A stretch of DNA of 64,000 nucleotides from Mycolicibacterium grossiae (lineage in GTDB: Bacteria; Actinomycetota; Actinomycetes; Mycobacteriales; Mycobacteriaceae), in NCBI RefSeq assembly GCF_008329645.1, contig NZ_CP043474.1:4836001-4900000 (forward strand), written 5' to 3'. This document shows, piece by piece, positions 1 through 8,190 of the stretch (positions are counted from its first letter, which is position 1; every line of letters begins with the position of its first letter). Below the pieces are notes generated by a model. The model had not been told where the DNA came from. It saw only the letters and a program-made list of their open reading frames with translations, and ran no database searches. The position numbers and the translations under genes were made by a program.

Positions 1-66
1 GTGGCCGCCTACGGCGTCGCGATCGGCCCGCTGCCCGAGCACGCACCCGCGTTCGCCCGCCGCTGA
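1..66 (+). CDS. 3' end of a truncated reading frame
   Basis: An open frame runs from the first base to a TGA at 64-66 and would give a 21-residue tail ending in AFARR. The window starts inside it, so neither family nor function can be recognised. It ends about 50 bases upstream of the GH15 gene on the same strand. It may be the end of a real upstream gene or chance open frame. Confidence 0.3.
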   Translation: MAAYGVAIGPLPEHAPAFARR

Positions 67-116
67 TCAGGGACGACACGGCCGCCACGAGTAGACGGCG
101 GGGTGCTTCGCGGTCG

Positions 117-2147
117 ATGATGTCCGACATGGTTCTGCAGCCCACCGAGTCCTCGAGCGAGCCCCGCAGCAACGGCCGCGCCGGCGCCGAGAACACCACG
201 CCGTTCACCGTGACCGGGCCGGTGCCCTACACCGGCGGCGGGCTCCGCAACCCGTTCCCGCCGATCGCCGACTACGGGTTCCTGTCGGACTGCGAGACCA
301 CCTGCCTGGTGTCGTCGGCCGGCTCGATCGAGTGGCTGTGCGTGCCGCGGCCCGACTCCCCCAGCGTCTTCGGGGCGATCCTGGACCGCGGTGCCGGCCA
401 CTTCCGGCTCGCGCCCTACGGGGTATCGGTGCCTGCGGCCCGGCGCTACCTGCCCGGCAGCCTGATCCTCGAGACGACGTGGCAGACCCACACCGGCTGG
501 CTGATCGTCCGCGAGGCGCTGGTGCAGGGCCCCTGGCACGACCTCGAGCGGCGTTCGCGCACCCACCGGCGCACGCCGATGGACTGGGACGCCGAACACA
601 TCCTGCTGCGCACCGTCCGCTGCGTCAGCGGCACCGTCGAGCTGGTGATGAGCTGCGAGCCGTCGTTCGACTACCACCGCATCCCGGCCAAGTGGGAGTA
701 CTCCGGCCCCGCCTACGGCGAGGCGATCGCGCGGGCGAGCCGCAACCCGGACGCGCATCCGACGCTGCGGCTGACCACCAATCTGCGGCTCGGCCTGGAG
801 GGGCACGAGGCGCGCGCCCGCACGCGGCTCACCGAGGGTGACAACGTCTTCGTCGCGCTGTCCTGGTCGGGCCATCCCGCGCCGCAGACGTTCGACGAGG
901 CGGCCAACAAGATGTGGCAGACCAGCGAGATGTGGCGGCAGTGGATCAACATCGGCGACTTCCCCGACCATCCGTGGCGGTCGTACCTGCAGCGCAGCGC
1001 GCTGACACTGAAGGGCCTGACCTACTCGCCGACCGGCGCGCTGCTGGCAGCGAGCACGACGTCGCTGCCGGAAACCCCGCAGGGCGAACGCAATTGGGAC
1101 TACCGCTACGCGTGGATCCGCGACTCGACCTTCGCGCTGTGGGGGCTCTACACGCTGGGCCTCGACCGGGAGGCCGACGACTTCTTCGCGTTCATCGCCG
1201 ACGTGTCCGGCGCCAACAACGGCGAGCGGCACCCGCTGCAGGTGATGTACGCCGTCGGCGGTGAGCGCAGCCTCGTCGAGGAGGAGCTGCACCACCTGTC
1301 CGGCTACGACAACTCACGGCCGGTGCGCATCGGCAACGGGGCGTACAACCAGATGCAGCACGACATCTGGGGCACGATGCTGGATTCGGTGTACCTGCAC
1401 GCGAAGTCGCGCGAGCAGATCCCGGAGATGCTGTGGCCGGTGCTGAAGAACCAGGTCGAGGAGGCCGTCAAGCACTGGAAGGAACCCGACCGCGGCATCT
1501 GGGAGGTGCGCGGCGAGCCGCAGCACTTCACGTCGAGCAAGATCATGTGCTGGGTGGCGCTCGACCGCGGCGCGAAACTCGCCGAACTGCAGGGCGAGAA
1601 GAGCTACGCCCAGCAGTGGTCGACGACCGCCGAGGAGATCAAGGCCGACATCCTCGCCCACGGCGTCGACGACCGCGGCGTGCTGACCCAGCGCTACGGC
1701 GACCCCGCCCTCGACGCGTCGCTGCTGCTGGCCCCCCTGGTGCGGTTCCTGCCGTCGGACGACCCGATCGTGCGCAACACGGTCCTCGCCATCGCCGACG
1801 AACTCACCGAGGACGGGCTGGTGCTGCGGTACCGGACCGAGGAGACCGACGACGGATTGTCCGGCGAGGAGGGGTCGTTCACGATCTGCTCGTTCTGGCT
1901 GGTGTCGGCGCTCGTCGAGATCGGTGAGGTGAGCCGCGCCCGGCACCTGTGCGAGCGGCTGCTGTCGTTCGCCAGCCCGCTGCACCTCTACGCCGAGGAG
2001 ATCGAGCCCCGCACCGGCAGGCACCTCGGCAACTTCCCGCAGGCGTTCACCCACCTGGCGCTCATCAACGCCGTCGTGCACGTCATCCGCGCCGAGGAGG
2101 AAGCCGACAGCACCGGCGGGTTCCAGCCCGCCAACGCACCGGCCTGA
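117..2147 (+). CDS. Glycoside hydrolase family 15 protein, trehalase-like
   Basis: A 676-residue GH15 enzyme. It closely matches what I remember of M. tuberculosis Rv2402 and the M. smegmatis GH15 trehalase, which hydrolyses trehalose to glucose. The N-terminal beta-sandwich begins near NPFPPIADYGFLSDC (about residue 45), and the (alpha/alpha)6 catalytic barrel follows. The barrel carries RNWDYRYAWIRDS at about 325-337 and the acidic catalytic block EEGSFTICSFW at about 584-594, the two regions that hold the GH15 carboxylates. No signal peptide is visible, so it is probably cytoplasmic and recycles trehalose. The ATG pair at 117/120 has a weak ribosome site. The ATG at 129 (MVLQPT) fits the remembered Rv2402 N-terminus and may be the true start. 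Trehalase activity is inferred from the family; glucoamylase-type specificity is the alternative. Confidence 0.9.
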   Translation: MMSDMVLQPTESSSEPRSNGRAGAENTTPFTVTGPVPYTGGGLRNPFPPIADYGFLSDCETTCLVSSAGSIEWLCVPRPDSPSVFGAILDRGAGHFRLAPYGVSVPAARRYLPGSLILETTWQTHTGWLIVREALVQGPWHDLERRSRTHRRTPMDWDAEHILLRTVRCVSGTVELVMSCEPSFDYHRIPAKWEYSGPAYGEAIARASRNPDAHPTLRLTTNLRLGLEGHEARARTRLTEGDNVFVALSWSGHPAPQTFDEAANKMWQTSEMWRQWINIGDFPDHPWRSYLQRSALTLKGLTYSPTGALLAASTTSLPETPQGERNWDYRYAWIRDSTFALWGLYTLGLDREADDFFAFIADVSGANNGERHPLQVMYAVGGERSLVEEELHHLSGYDNSRPVRIGNGAYNQMQHDIWGTMLDSVYLHAKSREQIPEMLWPVLKNQVEEAVKHWKEPDRGIWEVRGEPQHFTSSKIMCWVALDRGAKLAELQGEKSYAQQWSTTAEEIKADILAHGVDDRGVLTQRYGDPALDASLLLAPLVRFLPSDDPIVRNTVLAIADELTEDGLVLRYRTEETDDGLSGEEGSFTICSFWLVSALVEIGEVSRARHLCERLLSFASPLHLYAEEIEPRTGRHLGNFPQAFTHLALINAVVHVIRAEEEADSTGGFQPANAPA

Positions 2148-2231
2148 CGCCAGACTCGTGCTGGTCCGATGTCTTGTCGGCCGCCCCGGCGCCGACGGAG
2201 CATGGTGACGTCGTCTTCGAAAGGACCCACC

Positions 2232-2495
2232 ATGGCTCAGCCCGGCACCGTCTCGCGGCGCGACCTCGACGTCGCCATCGGCATCCTCGTCGGCCTGCGC
2301 GGGTGCTCGGAGCGCGAGGCGTTCGACGAACTCGTCGGCGTCGCACACCGCAGCGGGCAGGGCGCCTTCAACGTCGCGCGCAGCCTGGCCGCGGTCGCCG
2401 CCGGCTCGTCCTCGTCCGACGACAGCGAGGCCTTCAGCGCCTGGGGTGACCTCATCCGCCGCGCCCGCGACGCCCGGCTCGCCCCAGCGTCGTAG
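2232..2495 (+). CDS. Stand-alone ANTAR-domain protein
   Basis: An 87-residue protein that is almost entirely one ANTAR domain: VAIGILVGLRGCSEREAF at about 14-31, then the third helix with FNVARSLAAVA. ANTAR domains bind paired hexaloop RNA hairpins and usually act as antiterminators. No sensor (PAS, GAF or receiver) domain is fused here, so the signal input is unknown. The ATG at 2232 was chosen because AAAGGA sits about 8 bases upstream; a longer frame from 2169 has an Arg-rich, family-foreign N-terminus. The acidic, serine-rich stretch SSSSDDSEAF follows the domain. The gene lies 84 bases after the GH15 gene and directly before the palindromic repeats of locus A; any functional link is speculative. 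Confidence 0.75.
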   Translation: MAQPGTVSRRDLDVAIGILVGLRGCSEREAFDELVGVAHRSGQGAFNVARSLAAVAAGSSSSDDSEAFSAWGDLIRRARDARLAPAS

Positions 2496-2512
2496 CGCGC
2501 ACCGGGTCACGC

Positions 2513-2573
2513 GTTGAGATTGCGTTCACGGCTGCGATTCCGATCGATTCACGACCCTGAATGCAATCTCGAC
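2513..2573 (+). repeat. Palindromic unit A1 (type I)
   Basis: Left arm 2513-2537 and right arm 2549-2573, 25 bases each, pair at 19 of 25 positions around an 11-base centre. The left arm ends in GGCTGCGA and the right arm begins TCACGACCCT. The transcript could fold into one long hairpin. No U-tract follows, so it is not a standard terminator. Confidence 0.85.
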
Positions 2574-2595
2574 GCGCCACCCCGGCCGCCGTCAT

Positions 2596-2657
2596 CGCGA
2601 GATCGACGCCAGGGCTGCGTGCGGCAGGCGCACCACGACCCTCACGTCGATCTCGCG
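2596..2657 (+). repeat. Palindromic unit A2 (type II)
   Basis: Left arm 2596-2619 and right arm 2634-2657 (24 bases each) pair at 19 positions, with CGCGAGATCGACG fully complementary at the outer end. The left arm carries CCAGGGCTGCG and the right arm CACGACCCTCACG. It starts about 82 bases after unit A1, the same I-to-II spacing seen twice in locus B. Confidence 0.85.
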
Positions 2658-2739
2658 AACACCCGGCGCGCCGAGACTTCACTTGGTGACGAAAAACGGC
2701 CGTGAAACGTCAACTTCCGTAGTCTCGCGGAACGTCTGC

Positions 2740-2800
2740 GTTGAGGTTGCGCTGACGGCTGCGATCCCGGCACATCTACGACCCTGGGTGCAATCTCGAC
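2740..2800 (+). repeat. Palindromic unit A3 (type I, diverged)
   Basis: Left arm 2740-2764 (begins GTTGAGGTTGC, ends GGCTGCGA) and right arm 2776-2800 (CTACGACCCTG to GCAATCTCGAC) form a further type I palindrome. It is more diverged than A1 but has the same orientation and the same left/right arm asymmetry. No type II partner follows before the SfnB-like gene ends at 2827. Confidence 0.8.
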
Positions 2801-2826
2801 GCGCCAACCCGGCCGCCGTCCGGCCC

Positions 2827-4053
2827 CTAGTTCCCCTGACCACCGCGGCCGAGCGCTGCGAGGTTCGACACCGGGGAGCGGCCGTTGACCACCCAGTCCC
2901 CCAGCAGGCGGGCCTTGTACACGCGCGGGTTGTGCGACGCCAGCGTCCGGGCGTTGCGCCAGTGCCGGTCGAGCCCGTGCTCCTCCGACACCCCGGAGGC
3001 GCCGAGCGCGTCGAATACCTCCGTCGTGGCCCGCAGCGCCGCAGCCACTATCACCAACTGCGCCTGTGCGACGGCCACTTCGGCGTCGACGAGCAGCCGC
3101 TCGACGTCGCCGCCGTCGATGCGGGCCGCGGTGATGGCGTCGAGCGCGCGGGTCGCCCGGTCGAGGGCCGCCTCGGCGGCGAACGCGTCGGCCGACACCT
3201 GCCCGATGACCTGCAGCAGCTGCGCGTCGTCGGACGGCACGGCGGTCAGCCCCTGCGGATAGTTGCGCCCGCGGGCACGCAGCCGGACGGTGCCGTCGCG
3301 CAGGGCCGCCCGGGTGATGCCGGTGAGCACCGACAGCATCGCGGTCTGGTAAAAGTGCGCCTGGTAGGCGAAGCGGTCGGCCGCCGGGAACACGTCGCCG
3401 TCCTCGGCCCGCGCCTCGGCGTAGCGCGCCGATCCGCTGGCGGTGGTGCGCTGGCCGAAGCCGCGCCAGTCGTCGACGAGTTCGACGCCCGGGTCGTCGG
3501 CGCGGACCAGCGCGGTGCGCAGCGCGCCGTCGTCGTCCTTGCCCAGGACGTCGAGCCAGTCGGCGTAGAAGCTGCCGGTGGCGTAGTACTTGGCGCCGGT
3601 GACCACCCAGTGGTCGTCACGGGCGGTCACGGTCGAGGCGATGTTCGCCAGCGTCACGTCGTTCGCCTCGGTCCACCCGCCGCCGACGAACTCACCGGCG
3701 AGGAACCGCTTGAGCCACGCGTCGTTCGACGGTGACCGGGGCGCGTTCAACCGGTCCTCGACGAACGCCAGGTGGTTGCGGAAGACGTGCGCGACGTTGG
3801 GGTCGGCGACGGCGAGGTCCGCGAGCAGCGCAAAGGTCTGCTGCAGCGACGCCCCGAAACCGCCGTCCCGCACCGGGATCCGGAGCACGCCGAAGCCGGC
3901 CTCCTGGAGCCGGCGCACCTCGTCGCGCGGGAAGATGCGGGACCGTTCCCGGTCGACGTTGCCCACGGCGACGGCGTCGAACACCGGTGTGAAGATCGCT
4001 CGGAGTTCGTCGTCGGAGGCGCTGGGCGATCGGAGGTAGGTCTCGGTGGTCAC
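2827..4053 (-). CDS. SfnB/DszC-like flavin-dependent oxidoreductase (acyl-CoA dehydrogenase fold)
   Basis: A 408-residue member of the acyl-CoA-dehydrogenase superfamily, in the branch that includes sulfur-acquisition SfnB and dibenzothiophene monooxygenase DszC. The N-terminal helical domain is followed by the central beta domain (VTGAKYYATGSFYADW near 150) and a C-terminal helical domain ending in the family signature DRHWRNARTLASHNP at about 360-375. DszC-type enzymes use reduced FMN and O2 to oxidise sulfur or nitrogen atoms rather than dehydrogenate CoA esters; that role here is inferred. The GTG start at 4051-4053 overlaps the stop of the upstream GNAT gene by four bases (GTGA). A paralogue lies at 11733-12977. 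Confidence 0.85.
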   Translation of the reverse strand: MTTETYLRSPSASDDELRAIFTPVFDAVAVGNVDRERSRIFPRDEVRRLQEAGFGVLRIPVRDGGFGASLQQTFALLADLAVADPNVAHVFRNHLAFVEDRLNAPRSPSNDAWLKRFLAGEFVGGGWTEANDVTLANIASTVTARDDHWVVTGAKYYATGSFYADWLDVLGKDDDGALRTALVRADDPGVELVDDWRGFGQRTTASGSARYAEARAEDGDVFPAADRFAYQAHFYQTAMLSVLTGITRAALRDGTVRLRARGRNYPQGLTAVPSDDAQLLQVIGQVSADAFAAEAALDRATRALDAITAARIDGGDVERLLVDAEVAVAQAQLVIVAAALRATTEVFDALGASGVSEEHGLDRHWRNARTLASHNPRVYKARLLGDWVVNGRSPVSNLAALGRGGQGN

Positions 4054-5030
4054 GGTCGCTCCTGGACGGCGTCGATGCGGTAGGCGTACTGGCTCTGCAC
4101 GGCGACGTAGCCGAGCCGCTCGTAGAGCAGATGAGCGTTGCTGCGGTTGCGGATGTCGGTGCCCAGGGACGCCGCGGTCAGCCCGCGTCGCAGAGCGGCC
4201 AGCCAGACCTTGCGCAGCAGCAGTTCGCCGATCCCCCGCTTCCGGTGGTCACCACGCACGCCGATGTAATCGGTGTGGGCGCTGCGCTCGTCGTGCGGCG
4301 CGGCACCGGAGGTGAACGTCGAGCCGAGGACGTAGCCGATGACCTCGCCGGCGTCGTCCACGGCGGCGAGGCTGAAATCCGGTGTGAACGCCCGGCTCCG
4401 CACGTGACGCGCGAAGGCCTCCGGAGACTTCGACATGCTGCCGAAGTGCTCGAGGAACGTGTCGTACTGGACGCGGCGCACCTGCTCGCCGAGCCCGTGC
4501 TGCTCCACGTCGGCCCAGCCGAGCACCGTGATGCCCGGGATGGCCGCGGCGGCCAACGCGTCCCGGTCCTCCCCGATCAGCGGCTTGCGCGTCCGACGGA
4601 ACTGCGCCTCGCGCCAGGCGCCCTGGCGGGTCAGGGCGTCGATGGCGGCCTGCTGGTCGTCGCCGAGGATTGCCCGCAGGTACGCCGCCGGGTTCGTCGT
4701 CTCGGCGTGGAAGCGGTCGACCGTCGCGGTGACCACGTCACGCACCACCCGCGTCGGGACGTCGACGTCGAAGACGAACTCCGCGGCCACCTCGTCGCCG
4801 TGCGCCTCGCGGTGCACCGCGAAGCCGCGCACGTCGCCGTCGGCGTCGCGCACCAGGCTGACACCCGCGGCGCCGTCGAGGTGCTCGGCGACGTCGCGGG
4901 AGTCGGAGGCGAACTTCCGCCCCGCGAGTCCCGGCGTGGTGGCGAGGAAATCGGCGACGGCGGGGTGATCGACCGGACGAGCCTCGGCGACGGTCCAGGT
5001 GGCGGCGTCGCGGTGATCGATCAGCGTCAC
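4050..5030 (-). CDS. Tandem-domain GNAT acetyltransferase
   Basis: A 326-residue protein that appears to contain two GNAT folds, as in mycothiol synthase. The N-terminal half is degenerate. The C-terminal half has a clear acetyl-CoA loop, RGDHRKRGIGELLL, at about 255-270, followed by the NRSNAHLLYERLGY helix. The substrate is unknown. Placement between an APC permease and an SfnB-like oxidoreductase, with four-base overlaps on both sides (GTG start at 5030, GTGA), suggests it acts on the same imported compound, for example by N-acetylating an amine group. That role is inference. Self-resistance or mycothiol-like chemistry is an alternative. Confidence 0.8.
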   Translation of the reverse strand: MTLIDHRDAATWTVAEARPVDHPAVADFLATTPGLAGRKFASDSRDVAEHLDGAAGVSLVRDADGDVRGFAVHREAHGDEVAAEFVFDVDVPTRVVRDVVTATVDRFHAETTNPAAYLRAILGDDQQAAIDALTRQGAWREAQFRRTRKPLIGEDRDALAAAAIPGITVLGWADVEQHGLGEQVRRVQYDTFLEHFGSMSKSPEAFARHVRSRAFTPDFSLAAVDDAGEVIGYVLGSTFTSGAAPHDERSAHTDYIGVRGDHRKRGIGELLLRKVWLAALRRGLTAASLGTDIRNRSNAHLLYERLGYVAVQSQYAYRIDAVQERP

Positions 5031-6595
5031 GGTGCCACCGTCTCCCTTGCCACCTCGGCGTCCGGGTCACCGTCGGGATCGCGGGCGTCGCGACGCCGAT
5101 CCTCCCGGGCCACCTCGAGGATGCCCGCCTCGGCGAGTCGACGCTGCTCCTCCTCCGAGAGCGTCTGGATGGTGCCGATGCGTTGCGCCACGGCGGGTTT
5201 CGTCCACCGCAGGTAGCCGTACCAGGCGACACCGGCGAGCAGAATCGCCCCGTAGACGAACGGCAACACGTCGTACGGCGACTCGGGCACCGGATAGAAG
5301 TTGCTGAAGATGACGTAGCCGAGCGCGATCGCCGCGGCCGCCGACACCGCCAGACGCAGCGGCGTCAGCGCCTTGATCCGAGCGAGCCAGATCGGGGTGG
5401 CGATGACCACCAGCAGGTAGGCGCCGAGGAATCCCCAGGTGGCGACGTAGCCGCCGTAAACGTCGAACACCAGCCGGCCGGCCGAACTGAACGTGGCGAC
5501 CGCCGAGAAGATCAGCGCCAGCGCGCCGACGAAGACCACGCCCACCCACGGCGTGCGGTACCGGTCGTGCACCTTCGCGAACACCGCGGGCAGCGCGCCC
5601 TCGTGGGCGAAGGTGAACAGCGAGCGGGCCGCCGACGTGGTGACCGCGGTGACGAACACGATGAAGGCGACCGCCACCGCGGCGCTCACCACGTAGTTCA
5701 CCCACCCGACGCCGACGGCGTCCGCCAACTGCGGCAGCACCGCCTTGTCCCCGTCGATGTCGTCGAAGTACACGATCTGCGGATAGGTGGCGATGACGTA
5801 CAGCACGCCCAGCAGCAGCACGACCCGCAGCAGCGAGCGCGCGATGTTGCGGTGCGCGTCCTTGGCCTCGGCGCCCAGCGAGGCGACGCTCTCGAAACCG
5901 GCGTACGACCCGACGGCGGTGACCGCCGCGATGAACGTGGCACTCGACCCCAGATGGGCCGGATTCCACTGCTCCCAGTCGATCCGGAAGCCGTACGCCA
6001 CGTAGGAGCCGACGATGATGACGAGGATCGAGGCGATGGCGAGCAGTTCGAAGGCGAGTTCGTAGCGCGCCGTGAGCGACACCCCGCGGTAGGGCAGGTA
6101 GACCGCGGCGGCGACGACGACCGCGACGAGCACGAGCTTGAACCAGGTGGCCTCCGAACCCAACCCGATCGACTGCAGGAACGCGTCGAGGTACAGCACG
6201 CCGCCGAGCGTGCCGGTGGTGGCGAAGCCGATGTAGCCGAGCAGCAGGCTGAACCCCGCCGCGAAGGCGAATCCCGGGCCGAGACCGTTGCCGGTGTAGG
6301 TACCCAGCGATCCCGAGGACACCGTGCGCTTGGCCTGGAAGCTGATGGTCGTGGCCAGCAGGACGGCGATGGCCAGGCCGACGAGCACCGCCCAGGCCGC
6401 GCCCTTACCCGCTGCGACGAAGAGGGAGAACGGCACCACGGCGACGGCGACACTCGGGGCTGCGGCGGCGAGGCCCTGGGCGAAGACACCCCAGGAGCCG
6501 AGCACACCGCGTCCGAGGCCGGTGTCCTCCGCCGATCTCAAGGTCCGCCCGGAGAGGGACACCTCCGTCGAACCGGGATGATCTCGTAACGTCAT
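5027..6595 (-). CDS. APC-family amino acid/amine permease
   Basis: A 522-residue integral membrane protein with about twelve hydrophobic segments from roughly residue 35 to 475, followed by a charged tail (LSEEEQRRLAEAG...). The first segments and the GSYAGFESVASLGAEAKD block are typical of the amino acid-polyamine-organocation superfamily, which imports amino acids or amines by cation symport or antiport. The ATG at 6595 was chosen because AGAGG lies about 10 bases upstream and the first helix then begins near residue 35; an upstream start at 6652 only adds a basic extension. It is the first gene of a translationally coupled trio with the GNAT and SfnB-like genes. Its substrate cannot be read from sequence; a sulfur-containing amine or amino acid would fit the context. 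Confidence 0.9.
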   Translation of the reverse strand: MTLRDHPGSTEVSLSGRTLRSAEDTGLGRGVLGSWGVFAQGLAAAAPSVAVAVVPFSLFVAAGKGAAWAVLVGLAIAVLLATTISFQAKRTVSSGSLGTYTGNGLGPGFAFAAGFSLLLGYIGFATTGTLGGVLYLDAFLQSIGLGSEATWFKLVLVAVVVAAAVYLPYRGVSLTARYELAFELLAIASILVIIVGSYVAYGFRIDWEQWNPAHLGSSATFIAAVTAVGSYAGFESVASLGAEAKDAHRNIARSLLRVVLLLGVLYVIATYPQIVYFDDIDGDKAVLPQLADAVGVGWVNYVVSAAVAVAFIVFVTAVTTSAARSLFTFAHEGALPAVFAKVHDRYRTPWVGVVFVGALALIFSAVATFSSAGRLVFDVYGGYVATWGFLGAYLLVVIATPIWLARIKALTPLRLAVSAAAAIALGYVIFSNFYPVPESPYDVLPFVYGAILLAGVAWYGYLRWTKPAVAQRIGTIQTLSEEEQRRLAEAGILEVAREDRRRDARDPDGDPDAEVARETVAP

Positions 6596-6640
6596 GGCTG
6601 GCTGCCTCTCATGCGAGCGTCGCGGCGGTGCATTCGGAAA

Positions 6641-6655
6641 CCGTTGTCGCAACGG
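6641..6655. promoter_or_regulatory. Inverted repeat upstream of the APC permease (possible operator)
   Basis: CCGTTG-TCG-CAACGG is a perfect 6+6 dyad with a three-base centre, extended by AACCG/CGGTT on the flanks. It lies 46 bases before the permease ATG on the minus strand, within the expected leader or promoter zone. No regulator gene is adjacent. It could be an operator or a leader hairpin. Confidence 0.45.
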
Positions 6656-6750
6656 CGGTTAACGCAGAATTGATCTTGGGAGAACCATGACGCAACCGTG
6701 ACGTATCCGGCAGCCATCCGCTCGCCGCGATTCTTATCGCCGATACCGCG

Positions 6751-8061
6751 TCACGACGAGGTGTCGAACCGCGCGGGCACGTCGAGGCCGAGGTGGTCGC
6801 GCAGCGTCCTCCCGCCATACTCGTGACGGAACAGGCCGCGCTTGCGCAGCAGCGGAACCACCTGGTCGACGAAGACGTCGAGCTGACCGGGCACGCCGGA
6901 GTCGCCGAGGACGAATCCGTCGCACGCCTGGGTGTGGAACCACTCCTCGATCTCGTCGGCCACCCGTTCTGCCGAGCCGACGATCTGCGCTCCCCAGCCG
7001 TTCACGGTGCGGTAGAGGAACTCTCGCACCGTCGGACTTCCCTCGCGTGCGAGCGCGCGGTAACCGGCCAGGGCCGTCTGATGGGTCTCGGTGTGGTCGG
7101 GGAACGCCGAGTCCGGAACCGGCCCGTCGAGGTCGGCACCGGTGACGTCGACGTCGACCTCCAGCAGCCAGCCGGCCTGATACTCGGGGCTGAAGTGCTC
7201 GTAGGCCGTACGTTCGACGCGTGCGGCCTCTTCCTCGGTGGATCCCACCACGAACCGGAGCGATGGCGTGATGAGCGGTGGGCGACGCCGTCCGAGTGCG
7301 TAGGCCTTGCTGTGAATCAAGCGGTAGAAGTCCTGCGCCCGCGCGCGATTGCCCTGGCCGGTGAAGATGACCTCGGCGTGCCGGGCGGCGAATGCGCTGC
7401 CCGTCGCCGACGATCCCGCTTGGAACACCACCGGGCGACCCTGGGGCGAGCGAGCGGCACCGATGGGTCCCGTCACGTCGAAGTAGCGGCCGTGGTGGTT
7501 GGTGACGTGGATGCGGTCGACGTCGTTGTAGACCCCGGTGCTGCGGTCGGCGACGATGGTGTCCTCCCCCCATCCGTCCCACAGCGACATCACGACCTCG
7601 ATGGCTTCCTCCGCGATGCGATAGCGCTCGTCGTGGTCCACGACGCCGCGGGCGCTGAAGTTGTCTGCCGCCGCGGCGGCGAAGCTGGTGACCAGGTTCC
7701 AGCCGGTGCGGCCGCCACTGAGGTGCTCGACCGAGAGGAACTGCCGGGCGAGGTGGTACGGGTGGGTCAACGTGGCCGAGCCGGTGAGGACGAAGCCGAC
7801 GTGGTCGACCACCTGCGACAGCGCCGCCGCCGTGGTCAGCGGCTCGAAGTCCTCGGTGGTCTTGTACGCCCACGTCGCGGGCGGCCCGTAGTTCAGTCCG
7901 TCGGCGAAGAACAGGGCGTCGAAGGTCCCGCGTTCGGCGGTACGCGCCCGCTCGAGGAGTTCGCGCCGGACGCTCGCGGTGTCGTGCTGGACGTCGGGGT
8001 GCCGCCACGGTCCGGCCGATCGGGTGTTGCCGAACAGCAGCAAGTGCATCTGACGCGTCAC
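6751..8061 (-). CDS. DszA/NtaA-family FMN-dependent monooxygenase 1
   Basis: A 436-residue bacterial-luciferase-like protein of the nitrilotriacetate monooxygenase / pristinamycin synthase / DszA group. Visible blocks are FDALFFADGLNYGP near the N-terminus, HPYHLARQFLSVEHLSGGR and GWNLVTSF at about 100-125, and the flavin-proximal PVVFQAGSS near 210. These enzymes use FMNH2 from a separate reductase to cleave C-S or C-N bonds of small organics. The GTG start at 8059-8061 has GGAGGT eight bases upstream. The gene points toward the permease operon, 155 bases away, and is insulated upstream by a terminator. It lacks the SWDDDA loop shared by the other two copies (12974-14344 and 23487-24899), so it probably uses a different substrate. 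Confidence 0.87.
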   Translation of the reverse strand: MTRQMHLLLFGNTRSAGPWRHPDVQHDTASVRRELLERARTAERGTFDALFFADGLNYGPPATWAYKTTEDFEPLTTAAALSQVVDHVGFVLTGSATLTHPYHLARQFLSVEHLSGGRTGWNLVTSFAAAAADNFSARGVVDHDERYRIAEEAIEVVMSLWDGWGEDTIVADRSTGVYNDVDRIHVTNHHGRYFDVTGPIGAARSPQGRPVVFQAGSSATGSAFAARHAEVIFTGQGNRARAQDFYRLIHSKAYALGRRRPPLITPSLRFVVGSTEEEAARVERTAYEHFSPEYQAGWLLEVDVDVTGADLDGPVPDSAFPDHTETHQTALAGYRALAREGSPTVREFLYRTVNGWGAQIVGSAERVADEIEEWFHTQACDGFVLGDSGVPGQLDVFVDQVVPLLRKRGLFRHEYGGRTLRDHLGLDVPARFDTSS

Positions 8062-8150
8062 CGTGGTCGACCTCCGAAACGTGTGCAGGCTGGGGCTTTT
8101 CGTACGCTAGGTGCCTCGCGTCCTGCCGTCGCCGGTTGTGCGCGCCGCGA

Positions 8151-8189
8151 GCGAAAAGGGTTGCCGCGCAACGTCGCCGAAGCTTCGGC
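8151..8189 (-). terminator. Double-hairpin intrinsic terminator
   Basis: Read on the minus strand, the 14-base perfect palindrome GCCGAAGCTTCGGC (8176-8189) starts two bases after the stop codon of the small membrane peptide. It is followed by a second hairpin GTTGC-GCG-GCAAC (8160-8172) and then CCCTTTT. This is an unusually complete Rho-independent terminator for a GC-rich actinobacterium. It separates the lppR/small-peptide transcript from monooxygenase 1. Confidence 0.7.
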
Positions 8190-8190
8190 C

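Larger units (their letters stand above)
2496..2826. repeat. Gene-free interval holding palindromic repeat locus A
   Basis: These 331 bases between the ANTAR gene and the convergent SfnB-like gene contain no convincing gene. They hold three imperfect palindromes (2513-2573, 2596-2657, 2740-2800) in the order type I, type II, type I, all in one orientation. Type I units are bounded by GAGATTGC and GCAATCTC; type II units by GAGATCGAC and GTCGATCTC. The 82 bases between units 2 and 3 show nothing recognisable. The same element family recurs at 20351-20698. Confidence 0.85.

Noticed and set aside
2169..2231. N-terminal extension of the ANTAR protein
   Set aside because: The added residues are Arg/Pro-rich and unlike the family, and the ATG at 2232 has a good ribosome site.
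2596..2800. Transcription terminators in locus A
   Set aside because: The palindromes lack T-tracts on either strand, are spaced as a tandem family, and recur at locus B where no gene end requires them.
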